This document shows, in pieces, positions 51,265 through 61,700 of a stretch of DNA of 64,000 nucleotides. The stretch is from Dyella sp. A6 (GTDB taxonomy: Bacteria > Pseudomonadota > Gammaproteobacteria > Xanthomonadales > Rhodanobacteraceae): assembly GCF_036320485.1 (NCBI RefSeq), contig NZ_CP132911.1:2728001-2792000 (forward strand). The letters run 5' to 3'. The translations under genes were made by a program, and so were the position numbers. The first letter of the stretch is position 1; each line of letters opens with the position of its first letter. The notes beneath the pieces are model-generated. The model did no database searches. It was not told the origin of the DNA and saw nothing but the letters and a program-made list of their open reading frames with translations.

Positions 51265-54200
51265 TCAGCCGCACCACACCCTGGCATTGCGGAACATCCG
51301 CATCCAGGGCGAGTCCTCGCCCCAGCTGTCGGGACACCAGCTCATCTGCGCGCTGCGGAACACACGTTCCGGATGCGGCATCAGGATCGTCACGCGACCG
51401 TCCGCGGCCGTGAAACCGGCCATGCCACCGGGCGAGCCGTTCGGATTGAGCGGGTAGTTCTCGGTGGGCTTGCCGCGATTGTCGACGAAGCGCACCGCAC
51501 TCCCCGACTTGGACGGGCTGCATTCGTGCGGGAAACTCACCCGGCCTTCGCCGTGCGCCACCGCCACCGGAATGCGCGAACCGGCCATGCCCTTGAAGAA
51601 GATGCTGGGCGAATCGAGCACTTCCAGTGTGCACACTCGGGCTTCGTACTGCTCCGACGCGTTGCGCAGGAACTTCGGCCAGTGCTGCGCGCCGGGAATG
51701 ATGTCCTTCAGCTGGCTCAGCATCTGGCAGCCGTTGCACACGCCCAGCGCGAACCTGGTCGGGTCCTCGAAGAACGCGGCGAACTGCGCGCGCAGCGCGT
51801 CGTTGTAGAGGATGGACGTGGCCCAGCCACGACCGGCACCCAGCACGTCGCCGTAGGAAAACCCGCCGCAAGCGGCAAGGCCGCGGAAATCGGCAAGCTT
51901 GATGCGACCGGAAGCAAGGTCGCTCATATGCACGTCCACCGCCTCGAACCCGGCCCGGGTGAACGCGGCGGCCATTTCGACCTGTCCGTTCACGCCCTGC
52001 TCGCGCAGGATCGCTACGCGCGGCTTCGCGGCACCGGCACTGGCGGCCTGGATCAGCGATGCGGCGATATCCTCGGCCGGATCGAAGCTCAGCTTCGGGT
52101 GGATGCCGGGGTCGCTGTCGTCCAGTCGCCACTCCAGCTCGGCATCCGCGCTGAGCGGGTTGTCGCGCCGGCGCTGCATTGCATGGCTGGTCTCGTTCCA
52201 GGCACGGAACAGCGTGCTCCAGTTCCACTTGAACACGGTTTCGTTGCCCAGGAACAACTTGATGCCCAGCTTTTCCTTGGGCCGGCCGATGCGATGGCTC
52301 ATGCCGGCCAGGCTGTACTTCACCAGCAGCGCCTCGAACGCCTCGCGGTTGGCCGCGGCCACCTGCAGCACGGCGCCGAGTTCCTCGTTGAACAATGCGC
52401 GCAGGGTCGCTTCGGCCCAGCCGTCGAGATGGATTTCCAGGCCGCAGTGGCCGGCGAAGGCCATTTCCATCAGGGTGACGATGGCACCGCCATCGGAACG
52501 GTCGTGGTAGGCCAGCAGCAGACCGGCACGGTTGGCCTCCTGCACCAGCTCGAACAGCGCCTTCAGGCGACGCGCATCGTCGAGGTCGGGCGGCACGCCG
52601 CCCTTGCGGTTGAACACCTGGGTCAGCGCCGAACCGCCAAGACGGTCGCGACCCGCACCCAGATCGACCAGCCACAGGTCGGAATCGCCACGATCCATGC
52701 GCAGCTGCGGCGTCAGCGTGCGGCGCACGTCATCCACGCGGGCGAAGCCGGTGATCACCAGCGACACCGGCGATACCGTGCGCTGCGACTGCTCGCCGTC
52801 GTGCCATACGGTCTGCATGGACAACGAGTCCTTGCCCACCGGAATCGAGATATCCAGCGCCGGGCACAGTTCCATGCCCACCGCCTTGACCGCATCGAAC
52901 AACGCGGCGTCCTCGCCGGGGTGATTCACCGCGGCCATCCAGTTGGCCGAGAGACGGATCTCGTCCAGGCTGCCGATCGATGCCGCCGCCATGTTGGTGA
53001 TCGCCTCGCCGACCGCGAGCCGCGCCGCGTCGGCGCTGTTGAGCAGCGCCACCGGCGCCCGCTCGGCCATCGCCATCGCCTCGCCGGCATAGCCGTCGAA
53101 ATCGGCCATGGTCACCGCGCAGTCGGCCACTGGCACCTGCCACGGACCGACCATCGGATCGCGATGGTTGAGGCCGCCCACGGTGCGGTCGCCGATGGTG
53201 ATCAGGAAGTTCTTGCTGCCCACGGTGGGCAGCCGCAGCACACGCAGCAGCGCCTCGTCCATGGCGATGCCGTTGAGGTCCGGCAACAGGTCGACGCGCG
53301 GCTTCACCCGCTGGGTGTCGCGATGCATGCGCGGCGCCTTGCCGAACAGCACATCCATCGGCAGGTCGATCACGGTCAGGTCGCGACGCGGATCGACCAC
53401 CCGCAGCGTGCGCTCAGCGGTGGCGGTGCCGACCACGGCATACGGGCAACGCTCGCGCTTGCAGTAGGCCTCGAACTCGGCCAGATCGGCCTGCGCGATG
53501 CCCAGCACGTAGCGTTCCTGCGACTCGTTGCTCCACACCTGCATCGGCGACAGCGACGGGTCGTCGCAAGGCACCTTCGACAGGTCGATGTCGCCACCCA
53601 CGCCAGCATCGTTGAGCAGTTCGGGAATGGCGTTGGACAGACCACCGGCGCCGACATCGTGGATGCTGACGACGGGGTTCATGTCGCCGCGCGCCCAGCA
53701 GGCGTCGATCACCTGCTGGCAGCGCCGTTCCATCTCGGCGTTGTCGCGCTGCACCGAGGCGAAGTCGAGTTCCGCGCTGGAGGTGCCCGAGGCAACCGAC
53801 GACGCCGCGCCGCCGCCGAGGCCGATCAGCATGGCTGGACCGCCCAGCACGATGACCGCATGGCCGGGCTGCAGCTCACGCTTCTGCACGTGATCGTGAC
53901 GGATGTTGGCGAGCCCGCCGGCAATCATGATCGGCTTGTCGTAACCACGCCGGAAACCGGCCTCGCCAGGAAGCTCGTCCTCGAACGTACGGAAATAGCC
54001 GCCCAGGCAGGGGCGGCCGAATTCGTTGTTGAACGCGGCCGCGCCCAGCGGGCCGTCGCGCATGATCTCGAACGCGCTGGCCATGCGCGGCGGCAGCGGA
54101 CGCTCCACTTCCCACGGCTGCGGATGGCCGGGAATACGCAGGTCCGACACCGAAAAACCGGTGAGCCCCGCCTTCGGCTTGGCACCGCGACCGGTGGCGC

Positions 54201-55140
54201 CCTCGTCGCGGATCTCGCCGCCGGCACCGGTGGCCGCGCCGGGCCATGGCGCGATCGCGGTCGGGTGATTGTGCGTCTCCACCTTGATCGCGTAGTCGAT
54301 CTGTTCCGGATGCGCACGCCAGACGCCGTCGGCATCGGTGAAGAAGCGCCGGCCTTCGCTGCCCGCGATCACCGCCGCGTTGTCCTTGTAGGCGGACAGC
54401 GTGTGGGCAGGCGCATGCTGGTGGGTGTTCTTGATCATCGCGAACAGGCTCTTGTCCTGTTCTTCGCCATCGATCGTCCAGCTCGCGTTGAACACCTTGT
54501 GGCGACAGTGTTCGGAATTGGCCTGGGCGAACATGAAGAGTTCGGCGTCGGTGGGGTCGCGCCCCAGCTCGGCGTAGCGCTCGGCGAGGTAATCGATCTC
54601 GTCGTCGGCCAGCGCCAGGCCCAGCTCGGCATTCGCCTTGGCCAGCGCGGCGCGGGCATCTGCGCCCAGTGCGATGTGCACCAGCGGGCCGGGCGAACCG
54701 GCCAGGAACAGGCCCTGCGCCTGATCCAGCGAGGCAAGCACCGACTGCGTCATCGCGTCGTGGAGTACCGCCATCACCGCGTCGTGTGCGGCGTCACCCG
54801 CTTCCGGCAGACCGGCCAGCTGCCAGGCGATGCCGCGCTCGACGCGACGGATATCGAAACCGGCGCCGTGCAGGATGTCGGTGGCCTTGCTCGACCATGG
54901 CGAGATCGTGCCCAGACGCGGCACCACCCACAGGCTGGCCGGCGCCGGCGGCGCATCGTTCGCTTCCAGCACGGCCAGCAGACGCTGCCGCGCCTCGCCG
55001 TCCGGAGCCTGGGCGGCATCGATGAAATAGACGAACCACGATGCCTGTACACGGGCGCCACGATGCAGGGCATCGAGACGGGCGTTGAGGCGATCGAGGC
55101 GGAACGGCGAAAGGGCGCTCTGCCCGTCGAGTGCGATCAT
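51265..55140 (-). CDS. purL: Phosphoribosylformylglycinamidine synthase
   Basis: 1291 residues, the single-chain large PurL of proteobacteria. It converts FGAR and glutamine to FGAM in purine synthesis. The order is the N-terminal PurS-like part, [20 protein letters not shown], the two PurM-like ATP domains ([56 protein letters not shown]) and a C-terminal glutaminase ([11 protein letters not shown] with its Cys, [17 protein letters not shown]). Start at the ATG at 55140 ([15 protein letters not shown]); seven further in-frame codons upstream are unlikely. Confidence 0.97.
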   Translation of the reverse strand: MIALDGQSALSPFRLDRLNARLDALHRGARVQASWFVYFIDAAQAPDGEARQRLLAVLEANDAPPAPASLWVVPRLGTISPWSSKATDILHGAGFDIRRVERGIAWQLAGLPEAGDAAHDAVMAVLHDAMTQSVLASLDQAQGLFLAGSPGPLVHIALGADARAALAKANAELGLALADDEIDYLAERYAELGRDPTDAELFMFAQANSEHCRHKVFNASWTIDGEEQDKSLFAMIKNTHQHAPAHTLSAYKDNAAVIAGSEGRRFFTDADGVWRAHPEQIDYAIKVETHNHPTAIAPWPGAATGAGGEIRDEGATGRGAKPKAGLTGFSVSDLRIPGHPQPWEVERPLPPRMASAFEIMRDGPLGAAAFNNEFGRPCLGGYFRTFEDELPGEAGFRRGYDKPIMIAGGLANIRHDHVQKRELQPGHAVIVLGGPAMLIGLGGGAASSVASGTSSAELDFASVQRDNAEMERRCQQVIDACWARGDMNPVVSIHDVGAGGLSNAIPELLNDAGVGGDIDLSKVPCDDPSLSPMQVWSNESQERYVLGIAQADLAEFEAYCKRERCPYAVVGTATAERTLRVVDPRRDLTVIDLPMDVLFGKAPRMHRDTQRVKPRVDLLPDLNGIAMDEALLRVLRLPTVGSKNFLITIGDRTVGGLNHRDPMVGPWQVPVADCAVTMADFDGYAGEAMAMAERAPVALLNSADAARLAVGEAITNMAAASIGSLDEIRLSANWMAAVNHPGEDAALFDAVKAVGMELCPALDISIPVGKDSLSMQTVWHDGEQSQRTVSPVSLVITGFARVDDVRRTLTPQLRMDRGDSDLWLVDLGAGRDRLGGSALTQVFNRKGGVPPDLDDARRLKALFELVQEANRAGLLLAYHDRSDGGAIVTLMEMAFAGHCGLEIHLDGWAEATLRALFNEELGAVLQVAAANREAFEALLVKYSLAGMSHRIGRPKEKLGIKLFLGNETVFKWNWSTLFRAWNETSHAMQRRRDNPLSADAELEWRLDDSDPGIHPKLSFDPAEDIAASLIQAASAGAAKPRVAILREQGVNGQVEMAAAFTRAGFEAVDVHMSDLASGRIKLADFRGLAACGGFSYGDVLGAGRGWATSILYNDALRAQFAAFFEDPTRFALGVCNGCQMLSQLKDIIPGAQHWPKFLRNASEQYEARVCTLEVLDSPSIFFKGMAGSRIPVAVAHGEGRVSFPHECSPSKSGSAVRFVDNRGKPTENYPLNPNGSPGGMAGFTAADGRVTILMPHPERVFRSAQMSWCPDSWGEDSPWMRMFRNARVWCG

Positions 55141-55294
55141 GCGGGGAACGGCGCTAGGCAAGTGGAAACGCGTATTCTACCTGATGCTGCAATACGGCAT
55201 AAGCGGGCGCGACAACCCCGCCCGCGCAGGGCTTCCGGTGGCCGCTGGGCGGCGCCGGCCAAAGCGCCGGCAGCGGCGCCCCGCAGTCCGGCGC

Positions 55295-56068
55295 TCAACC
55301 CTCGCTGTGCTTGCGCACGGCCTGCAGCATCTGCACCGGCGACAGGTAGCCGCCGATCACGGTGCCGTCCTCGGCAATGATCGTGGGCGTACCGTTCACG
55401 CCCAGCTTCAGGCCTAGGTCGAACTGCGACTTCACCGGGTTCACGCAGGTGGCCGGCTTCGGCGCCGCTCCATTGATGGCCGAGGCGAACGCGGCCTTGC
55501 GGTCGGCCGCGCACCACACCGAGACCGTTTCCTGGTAGGCAGGCGTGGGACGACCGCTGGTGCTGGTCACGCCTTCGCGCGGCCAGGCCAGGTACTGCAC
55601 CGCGATGCCTTCCTTGTTGTACTCGGCCATGTGCTGGTCGAGCACGCGGCAATACGGGCAGGTGACGTCAGTGAACACGGTGACGGTGTATTTCGGATGC
55701 GGCGGCGCGAAGATGATGCGCTGCGCGGCTGGCACCTTGGCCAGCTCGGACTTGCGGAACCGGGCCCAGGCCACGTCGCTGAGGCTCTTGTGACGGGCCA
55801 GGTCGACCAGATCGCCATGGAACATGTACTTGCCGTCCTGGCTCACGTAGACGAGCTGGCCGGCGGCGATGACCTGGTAGAAGCCCGGCAGCGGTGACGG
55901 CTCGACCTTGTCGATCACCAGGCCCGGCGCGAACTTTTCCAGCGCCAGGGTCACCGCTTCAGGCGCGGGAGCCGCCGCGGCACCAGCATCGGTATCGGTC
56001 GCGCCGGCCACGCCTGCGCTCAACGCGAATCCACCGACGCACGCGGCCAGCATCCATTTCTTCAGCAT
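55295..56068 (-). CDS. dsbC: Periplasmic thiol:disulfide interchange protein DsbC
   Basis: 257 residues with a signal peptide (MLAACVGGFALSAGVAGA). An N-terminal dimerisation region (about 35-95: VEPSPLPGFYQVIAAGQLVYVSQDGKYMFHGDLVDL) is followed by a thioredoxin domain with FTDVTCPYCRVLDQHMAEY; CPYC is the active site. A second cysteine pair (VWCAADRK and ATCVNP) and the cis-proline block GVNGTPTIIAEDG fit DsbC. It isomerises wrong disulfides in the periplasm. It lies between xerD and purL; the xerD-dsbC order is common. Confidence 0.94.
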   Translation of the reverse strand: MLKKWMLAACVGGFALSAGVAGATDTDAGAAAAPAPEAVTLALEKFAPGLVIDKVEPSPLPGFYQVIAAGQLVYVSQDGKYMFHGDLVDLARHKSLSDVAWARFRKSELAKVPAAQRIIFAPPHPKYTVTVFTDVTCPYCRVLDQHMAEYNKEGIAVQYLAWPREGVTSTSGRPTPAYQETVSVWCAADRKAAFASAINGAAPKPATCVNPVKSQFDLGLKLGVNGTPTIIAEDGTVIGGYLSPVQMLQAVRKHSEG

Positions 56069-56157
56069 TATTCACCTCGATGGCCGCAGACAGGCGGTAT
56101 GGGAGCCCGGATTCTCGCACAGCCCATCCTGCGGGTCGTGAACGGCGGCGCCACGCA

Positions 56158-57078
56158 TCAACCGCGCGGATGATGCCGGGCATGCAGCCGTTTCAGGCCT
56201 TCACGCGCAACCAGGGTATAGATCTGCGTGGTACTGAGCGTGCTGTGTCCGAGCAGCATCTGCAGCGCACGCAGGTCCGCCCCGTGGTTGAGCAGGTGCG
56301 TGGCGAAGGAATGCCGCAGCACATGCGGCGAGATATGCCGGGCCTGGATGCCCACCTGCAGCGCATAGCGTTTCACCAGCACCCAGAACATCTGCCGGGT
56401 CATGCCCGCGCCACGGTTGCTGAGGAACAGGGCCGACGGCTGGCGCCCTTTCGCCAGCACCGGACGGGCGCCGGCCAGATAGGCATCGATGTGCGCCAGC
56501 GCCACCTCGCCCACCGGCACCAGCCGGTCCTTGCCGCCCTTGCCGGTGATCCGCAGCACGCCCTGGCGGGTGTTGAGCGCGGCCAGCGGCAGCTCCACCA
56601 GTTCCGACACGCGCAGGCCGGAGGCATACATCAGCTCCAGCATCGCGCGATCGCGCAGCCCCAGCGTGGTGCCGGCGTCGGGGGCGTCGAGCAGTGCCTC
56701 GATCTCGCGCTCGGCCAGCGCCTTGGGCAGGCTGCGCGGCGTTTTCGGACGCTCGATCAGGACGGTAGGGTCGTCGAAACCCGGCTCGTTGCGCACCCGG
56801 AACGCGTAGTAGCGGCGGAACGCCGACTGCCGTCGCGCCATCGAACGCACCGCCGCCGACGTGCCGGCATGGAAAGCGGACAGGTCCTCGCGTCGCGCGT
56901 CGTCCAGGCAGCGTCCACGCCCCGCCAGCCAGCGCGCCAGCGCTTCCAGGTCCTGCCGGTAGGCTTCCAGCGTGCGATCGGCCAGTCCGTCCTCGGACCA
57001 TACCCGTTCCAAGAACGCCGCTATGCTGGCGGCATCGGCCGGGGCCACTTCGGTAAGATGCGTCTTCTTGTCCTGCAT
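56158..57078 (-). CDS. xerD: Tyrosine recombinase XerD
   Basis: 306 residues. With XerC it resolves chromosome dimers at dif. The N-terminal SAM-like domain (SIAAFLERVWSEDGLADRTLEAYRQDLEALARWL) precedes the catalytic domain with Arg (YASGLRVSELVEL), the Lys in ITGKGGKDRLVP, HxxR (HVLRHSFATHLLNHG), His (LLGHSTLSTTQ) and Tyr (QIYTLV). Start ATG at 57078 (MQDKKTHLTEV); longer in-frame sequence is not homologous. It is divergent from the RDD gene and upstream of dsbC. Confidence 0.96.
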   Translation of the reverse strand: MQDKKTHLTEVAPADAASIAAFLERVWSEDGLADRTLEAYRQDLEALARWLAGRGRCLDDARREDLSAFHAGTSAAVRSMARRQSAFRRYYAFRVRNEPGFDDPTVLIERPKTPRSLPKALAEREIEALLDAPDAGTTLGLRDRAMLELMYASGLRVSELVELPLAALNTRQGVLRITGKGGKDRLVPVGEVALAHIDAYLAGARPVLAKGRQPSALFLSNRGAGMTRQMFWVLVKRYALQVGIQARHISPHVLRHSFATHLLNHGADLRALQMLLGHSTLSTTQIYTLVAREGLKRLHARHHPRG

Positions 57079-57128
57079 GTGCGCGATGCTCGCCCGCCAC
57101 GCGCACCGGACGCAAGCAAGCGAGCCGC

Positions 57129-57623
57129 ATGAACCGCCACGACATGACACCCTGTCCGCTGTGGGTACGCCTGATTGCACTGCTCTACGACCTGCTGGCG
57201 GTCACTGCGCTGGTGATGGTGGTCGGTCTGGTGTGCCAGTTGGCCACGCATGGCCGATTGATCGGCGATGGCCCGCACGGACACGTCGTCTGGTGGTACC
57301 AGCCATTGCAGGGCACCTTGGTGGCCTCGTATTTCCTGGCCTCATGGCGGCGTGGCGGACAGACCCTGGGCATGCGCCCATGGCATACTCGCGTGCGCGC
57401 GCTGGACGGTACGCCACTGCGCTGGCGACAGGCCCTGCTGCGCTTGCTGGTGGCGGCATTGCCGCTGGCCATGCTGGCCGCGGCACCCATGCTGGGCATT
57501 CCCGCCACCCTTTGGCTGATCCTGCTGGCCTGGACGATCTGGTTCACGGTCGCCCTGGTGGATCCGCGTCGTCGCGCCCTGCATGACTTGGCGGCCGGCA
57601 CGATGGTCTCTCGCCACGACTGA
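57129..57623 (+). CDS. RDD family membrane protein
   Basis: 164 residues with three or four hydrophobic helices. LWVRLIALLYDLLAVTALVMVVG (the usual RDD reads RLAAxxxDxLL), GQTLGMRPWHTRVRALDGTPLRWRQALLR and VDPRRRALHDLAAGTMVSR are family features. RDD proteins are of uncertain role; some act as Na/H antiporters. Xanthomonadales usually carry an RDD gene beside xerD, as here. Confidence 0.9.
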   Translation: MNRHDMTPCPLWVRLIALLYDLLAVTALVMVVGLVCQLATHGRLIGDGPHGHVVWWYQPLQGTLVASYFLASWRRGGQTLGMRPWHTRVRALDGTPLRWRQALLRLLVAALPLAMLAAAPMLGIPATLWLILLAWTIWFTVALVDPRRRALHDLAAGTMVSRHD

Positions 57624-57774
57624 GCACGGGCCGCACCACACCTGCATGCACCACGGGGCGCTGCATTCGCCTCAAGTACTTGACAGTACAAGCCGTTACA
57701 TGTTTGTGGCACTGCAGCACGAAGTGCTCCGGCGCGCTAGAATGCAACCTTTGGTCCACCCTGGTACTACCGGC

Positions 57775-59028
57775 ATGCTTTACCAGATCCACGAATGGCA
57801 ACGCGCGTTTCTCGGCCCACTCAGCCAGTTCGCCGAGGCCAGCGCACTCACCCTGGGCGATCCGGCACAGCCATGGGCGCAATGGCCGGGTGCGCAGCGC
57901 ATGGCCGCGGGTTATGAGCTGCTGCACCGACTGGGCAAGGATTACGAGAAGCCGGCCTTCAACATCCACAGTGCGCGCGCCCACGACCAGGAAATCGCGG
58001 TGATCGAGCGGGTGGCACTGGATACGCCGTTCTGCCAACTGAAGCGCTTCAAGCGCTTCAGTGACGACCCCGCCACCATCGAAGCCATGAAGACCGAGCC
58101 GGTGGTGCTGGTGGTGGCGCCGCTGTCCGGACACCACGCCACGCTGCTGCGCGACACCGTGCGCACACTGCTGCGCGATCACAAGGTGTACGTCACCGAC
58201 TGGGTCGACGCACGCATGATTCCGGCGGAGGCCGGTCCATTCGGGCTGGACGATTACGTGGCACTGATCGAGCGCTTCATCCGCCACATCGGCGCCGAGT
58301 CGCTGCACGTGATTTCTGTATGCCAGCCGACCGTGCCGGTATTGGCCGCGGTGTCGTTGATGGCCGCACGCGGAGAGCCCACGCCGCGCAGCCTGACCAT
58401 GATGGGCGGCCCGATCGACCCGCGCCGCAGCCCCACCAGCGTGAACAACCTGGCCACCACGCAACCACTGTCGTGGTTCAAGGGCAACGTGATCCACACC
58501 GTACCGGCCAACTATCCCGGCCACGGCCGCGAGGTATACCCGGGCTTCCTGCAGCATGCCGGGTTTATCGCGATGAACCCCAGCCGTCACCTGCAGTCGC
58601 ACTGGGACTTCTACCAGAACCTGCTGCGCGGCGACCAGGAAGACGCCGAATCGCATCGCAAGTTCTACGACGAATACAACGCCGTGCTCGACATGCCTGC
58701 GGAGTTCTACCTGGACACCATCTCCACCGTGTTCCAGAACTTCCTGCTGCCGCGTGGCCTGTGGAACGTCGATGGCGAGCGGGTGAAGCCGTCGGCGATC
58801 AAGCGCAGCGCCCTGCTTACCATCGAAGGCGAGCTGGACGACATCTCCGGTCCGGGCCAGACCCAGGCCGCACAGGAACTGTGCAGCGGTATTCCGGCGA
58901 AGCGCCGCGCACACAGCGTGATCGAAGGTGCCGGCCATTACGGCATTTTCAGCGGCCGGCGCTGGCGCGAAGTGGTCTACCCGCAGGTGCGCGACTTCAT
59001 CCGCAAGTTCGACGACATTCCGGCCTGA
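57775..59028 (+). CDS. phaZ: Intracellular polyhydroxybutyrate depolymerase
   Basis: 417 residues, no signal peptide. MLYQIHEWQRAFLGPLSQFAEA and DYEKPAFNIHSARAHDQEIAVIERVALDTPFCQLKRFKR are the PhaZ N-terminal region. The alpha/beta-hydrolase nucleophile is a cysteine in VISVCQPTVPVLAA, as in the Cupriavidus PhaZa1 type; the base His is probably in GAGHYGIFSGRRWRE. It breaks down stored PHB granules. Synthesis genes (phaC, phaB) are not in the window. An alternative ATG lies 33 bases upstream; ribosome-binding sites are weak for both. Confidence 0.9.
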   Translation: MLYQIHEWQRAFLGPLSQFAEASALTLGDPAQPWAQWPGAQRMAAGYELLHRLGKDYEKPAFNIHSARAHDQEIAVIERVALDTPFCQLKRFKRFSDDPATIEAMKTEPVVLVVAPLSGHHATLLRDTVRTLLRDHKVYVTDWVDARMIPAEAGPFGLDDYVALIERFIRHIGAESLHVISVCQPTVPVLAAVSLMAARGEPTPRSLTMMGGPIDPRRSPTSVNNLATTQPLSWFKGNVIHTVPANYPGHGREVYPGFLQHAGFIAMNPSRHLQSHWDFYQNLLRGDQEDAESHRKFYDEYNAVLDMPAEFYLDTISTVFQNFLLPRGLWNVDGERVKPSAIKRSALLTIEGELDDISGPGQTQAAQELCSGIPAKRRAHSVIEGAGHYGIFSGRRWREVVYPQVRDFIRKFDDIPA

Positions 59029-59048
59029 CCCGCCCCGCCTGACCCGGC

Positions 59049-60068
59049 TTACGGCGTGACGAAGAACGAGCGGAACGCGGCCAGCGTCCGCTCGACGCCC
59101 TCGTCATCGACATCCAGATGCGTCACCAGCCGCAGCATCGGCAGATAGCCGATGCTGATGCGGATACCCGCCTCGCGCAGATGTGCGTCCAGTGCCTGCA
59201 GACGCTCCGCCGGCACGCTGACGAAAGCCATGTTGGTGTGCTGCCCCAGCGTTTCCACGCCCGGCATGCCATGCAGGCCCTCGGCCAGTCGTGCCGCACG
59301 CGCATGATCGTCAGCCAGGCGGGCCACGTGATGATCCAGCGCATGCAGCGCCGCCGCGGCAAGCATGCCGGCCTGACGCCAGCCGCCACCGGTTACCTTG
59401 CGCCAACGCCGTGCCTTGTCGATCAGCGCCGATGAGCCCACCAGCACCGAGCCCACCGGCGCTCCCAGCCCCTTCGAAAGGCATACCGACACGCTGTCGA
59501 AATAGCGTGCGATCCCGCGCGCCGGCACTCCCGAGGCGACCGCGGCATTGAACAGGCGTGCGCCGTCCAGATGCAGCGCCAGCCCCCGGTCCCGCGCGAA
59601 ATCGTGCGCGGCATGCAGGTAGTTGAGCGGCAACGCACGGCCATGCCAGGTGTTTTCCAGTGCCAGCAGGCGGGTCCGCGCGAAATGCGGATCGACCGGC
59701 TTGATCGCCGCGGCGATCCGGTCCAGCGGCAGCGTGCCGTCGACGTCGTGCGGAATCGGCTGCGGCTGGATCGACCCCAGCACCGCGGCACCACCGCCCT
59801 CGAACTTGTAGGTATGCGCGTCTGCACCGACCAGGTACTCGTCGCCGCGTTCGCAGTGCGACATCAGCGCCAGCAGGTTGGATTGCGTGCCGCTGGGAAC
59901 GAACAGTCCCGCCTCGAAACCGAGGTCGGCAGCCAGCCGCTGCTGCAGGGCATTGACGGTAGGATCCTCGCCGTAGACATCGTCCCCCATTTCGGCCGCC
60001 ACCATCGCCGCACGCATCGCCGGCGTGGGACGGGTCACCGTGTCGCTGCGCAGATCTACCCACTCCAC
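59049..60068 (-). CDS. ltaE: Low-specificity L-threonine aldolase
   Basis: 339 residues. This PLP enzyme cleaves L-threonine or allo-threonine to glycine and acetaldehyde. LRSDTVTRPTPAMRAAMVAAEMGDDVYGEDPTVN is the family opening; LFVPSGTQSN, LENTWHGRALPL, LHLDGARLFNA and VCLSKGLGAPVGS (PLP lysine) follow. Start GTG at 60068 has GAGGTGG five bases upstream; the longer open frame to 60440 belongs to another gene's antisense. Confidence 0.94.
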   Translation of the reverse strand: MEWVDLRSDTVTRPTPAMRAAMVAAEMGDDVYGEDPTVNALQQRLAADLGFEAGLFVPSGTQSNLLALMSHCERGDEYLVGADAHTYKFEGGGAAVLGSIQPQPIPHDVDGTLPLDRIAAAIKPVDPHFARTRLLALENTWHGRALPLNYLHAAHDFARDRGLALHLDGARLFNAAVASGVPARGIARYFDSVSVCLSKGLGAPVGSVLVGSSALIDKARRWRKVTGGGWRQAGMLAAAALHALDHHVARLADDHARAARLAEGLHGMPGVETLGQHTNMAFVSVPAERLQALDAHLREAGIRISIGYLPMLRLVTHLDVDDEGVERTLAAFRSFFVTP

Positions 60069-60142
60069 GGCCCACCTCGCTGTCTCGGCAAAACGCCAGC
60101 TTCGGCGATGCGCGCCGTCGCGGCAAGCCCCACGATGGTGCA

Positions 60143-60586
60143 CTAGACCGTCGCGGGCAGGCCCCAGGGCGGCAGGATCGCGAACAGCCCCTCGCGCTCG
60201 GTGCGGCGCGCCAGCCGCAGCAGCTCGGCATCGCGACTGAACAACATGCGCGCACCGGCGGCAGCTGCCAGTTCGAGGAACTTCTGGTCGTCCGCATCGG
60301 CGCAGCGCGGCAGGCGTACCGGCAACGCCGTCGCCTGTTCGTCCGGCAGACAACGGACCACGGCATCGAATGCCTCGCGGGCACGCACCTGTCGCTCGGC
60401 GTCCAGCGCCAGTCGCGGATAAGCCAGCACGGCCAGCCATTCCGCACGGCAGTCGCCACGCGTCACGGCCTCGAACCGCTGCGCATGCAGAGCCGCCCGC
60501 AATGCGGTGCAGCGCGGGTCGTCGAACACGAACAGGTCCAGGCAGACATTGGTGTCCAGCACCACCCGCGTCACGTCGCAGGCCAT
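60143..60586 (-). CDS. PIN-domain protein (putative ribonuclease), no antitoxin seen
   Basis: 147 residues. The PIN fold is shown by VVLDTNVCLDLFVFDD (first Asp), AEWLAVLAYPRLAL (Glu in the middle) and CADADDQKFLELAAAAGARMLFSRDAELLRL (last acidic pair). These acidic residues bind metal in RNase toxins such as VapC. It resembles the COG1569-type PIN proteins of unknown function. No antitoxin gene lies beside it; it sits 16 bases after lptG and 74 before ltaE. Whether it is a toxin or a housekeeping nuclease cannot be told. Confidence 0.82.
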   Translation of the reverse strand: MACDVTRVVLDTNVCLDLFVFDDPRCTALRAALHAQRFEAVTRGDCRAEWLAVLAYPRLALDAERQVRAREAFDAVVRCLPDEQATALPVRLPRCADADDQKFLELAAAAGARMLFSRDAELLRLARRTEREGLFAILPPWGLPATV

Positions 60587-60602
60587 CGCGATGGGCGCAG
60601 AA

Positions 60603-61700
60603 TCAGACACGCTTGCGGAAATACAGCCAGGCCGCCATGGCCAGCAGCACCGCCGGCAGCAGGTTGGCGAGCATCGGCGGTACGCCATACACGGTGCCGA
60701 AACTGACCATCGCCTTTTGCAGGAAGTACCAGCCGATCGCCAGCAGCATGCCGATGAAGATGCGCTTGCCCAGACCACCGGAGCGCAGCGTGCCGAACGC
60801 GAACGGCATCGCGCACAGCACCAGCACCAGCGTGTTGAAGGGGTAGAACACGCGCGCCCAGAACGCGATGGCGTAGGGACCGGGGTTCTCGCCGTTGCTT
60901 TCCAGGTAACGCATGTTGCGATGCAGGTCGCGCATCGGCAGGTACTGCGGCAGGATCAGCGACTGCTCGAGGATGCGCGGATTGAGGTGCGAGTCCCACA
61001 CCACGCGCGCGGCCTGCGAACTGTGTACGCCCGTGCTGTCCAGCGTGGTCGAACGCACGTTGTTGAGCACCCACTGATTATCTTCGTGTTCGGCCGTATG
61101 GGCCCAGTCGAAACGGCTCAGCTGCCCGTCCGGCGACAGGGTGAACACCCGCACATTGGCCAGCTGCACCTCGTTGTGGTCTTTCCGATGGCGCAGCAGG
61201 CTGGCCTTCGCATTGATGATGCGGTCGCCGTCGCGCGCCCACAGGCCGCTGTCGTTGGTCAGCCCGAGGTTGCCCGACTTCATGCGCACCTGCATTGCCT
61301 GCGCCTGCTGGTCGCCCCACGGCCCCACCGTCTCGCCCATCAGCACCACGGCCACCACCAGCACCGCCACCACGCCGGCGGCCGACAGGCCGATGCGCAT
61401 GCGCGACAGGCTCGCCGCTCGCAGCGCAGTCAGTTCGCCGCTGGAGGCCAGCCCGCCCAGACCGAGCAGGCCACCGATCAGCGCGGCATTGGGAAACATT
61501 TCGTACATGCGACGCGGGATCGTCACCAGGATGTACACCGTGGCGTCGCCAAGCGTGTAGCCGTTCTTGCCCACATGGGCCAGCTGGCGCAGGAACTCGA
61601 ACACGGCATCGAAACAGGTCAGCGCCAGCCACACCACCAGCATGGAGCCGAGCACGCTGATCGCCACCAGCCGGTCAACGCGCTTGATGCGCAGATCCAT
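60603..61700 (-). CDS. lptG: LPS export ABC transporter permease LptG
   Basis: 365 residues. It forms, with LptF and LptB, the inner-membrane engine that pulls lipopolysaccharide out of the membrane. Six helices (three at each end) flank a periplasmic beta-jellyroll (about 115-265). YILVTIPRRMYEMFPNAALIGGLLGLGGLASSGELTALRAASLS is the coupling region. The C-terminus ends in GWYFLQKAM. The ATG overlaps the lptF stop (TGATG), so the pair is coupled. Confidence 0.95.
   Translation of the reverse strand: MDLRIKRVDRLVAISVLGSMLVVWLALTCFDAVFEFLRQLAHVGKNGYTLGDATVYILVTIPRRMYEMFPNAALIGGLLGLGGLASSGELTALRAASLSRMRIGLSAAGVVAVLVVAVVLMGETVGPWGDQQAQAMQVRMKSGNLGLTNDSGLWARDGDRIINAKASLLRHRKDHNEVQLANVRVFTLSPDGQLSRFDWAHTAEHEDNQWVLNNVRSTTLDSTGVHSSQAARVVWDSHLNPRILEQSLILPQYLPMRDLHRNMRYLESNGENPGPYAIAFWARVFYPFNTLVLVLCAMPFAFGTLRSGGLGKRIFIGMLLAIGWYFLQKAMVSFGTVYGVPPMLANLLPAVLLAMAAWLYFRKRV

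Noticed and set aside
51256..55380. Very long open frame (over 1,300 codons) on the plus strand opposite purL
   Set aside because: Its translation is low-complexity and rich in H, R, Q and A, typical of antisense frames in GC-rich DNA; purL on the other strand is fully conserved.
57680..57685. TTGACA upstream of phaZ as a -35 box
   Set aside because: No acceptable -10 hexamer at 16-18 bases; the match alone is not enough.
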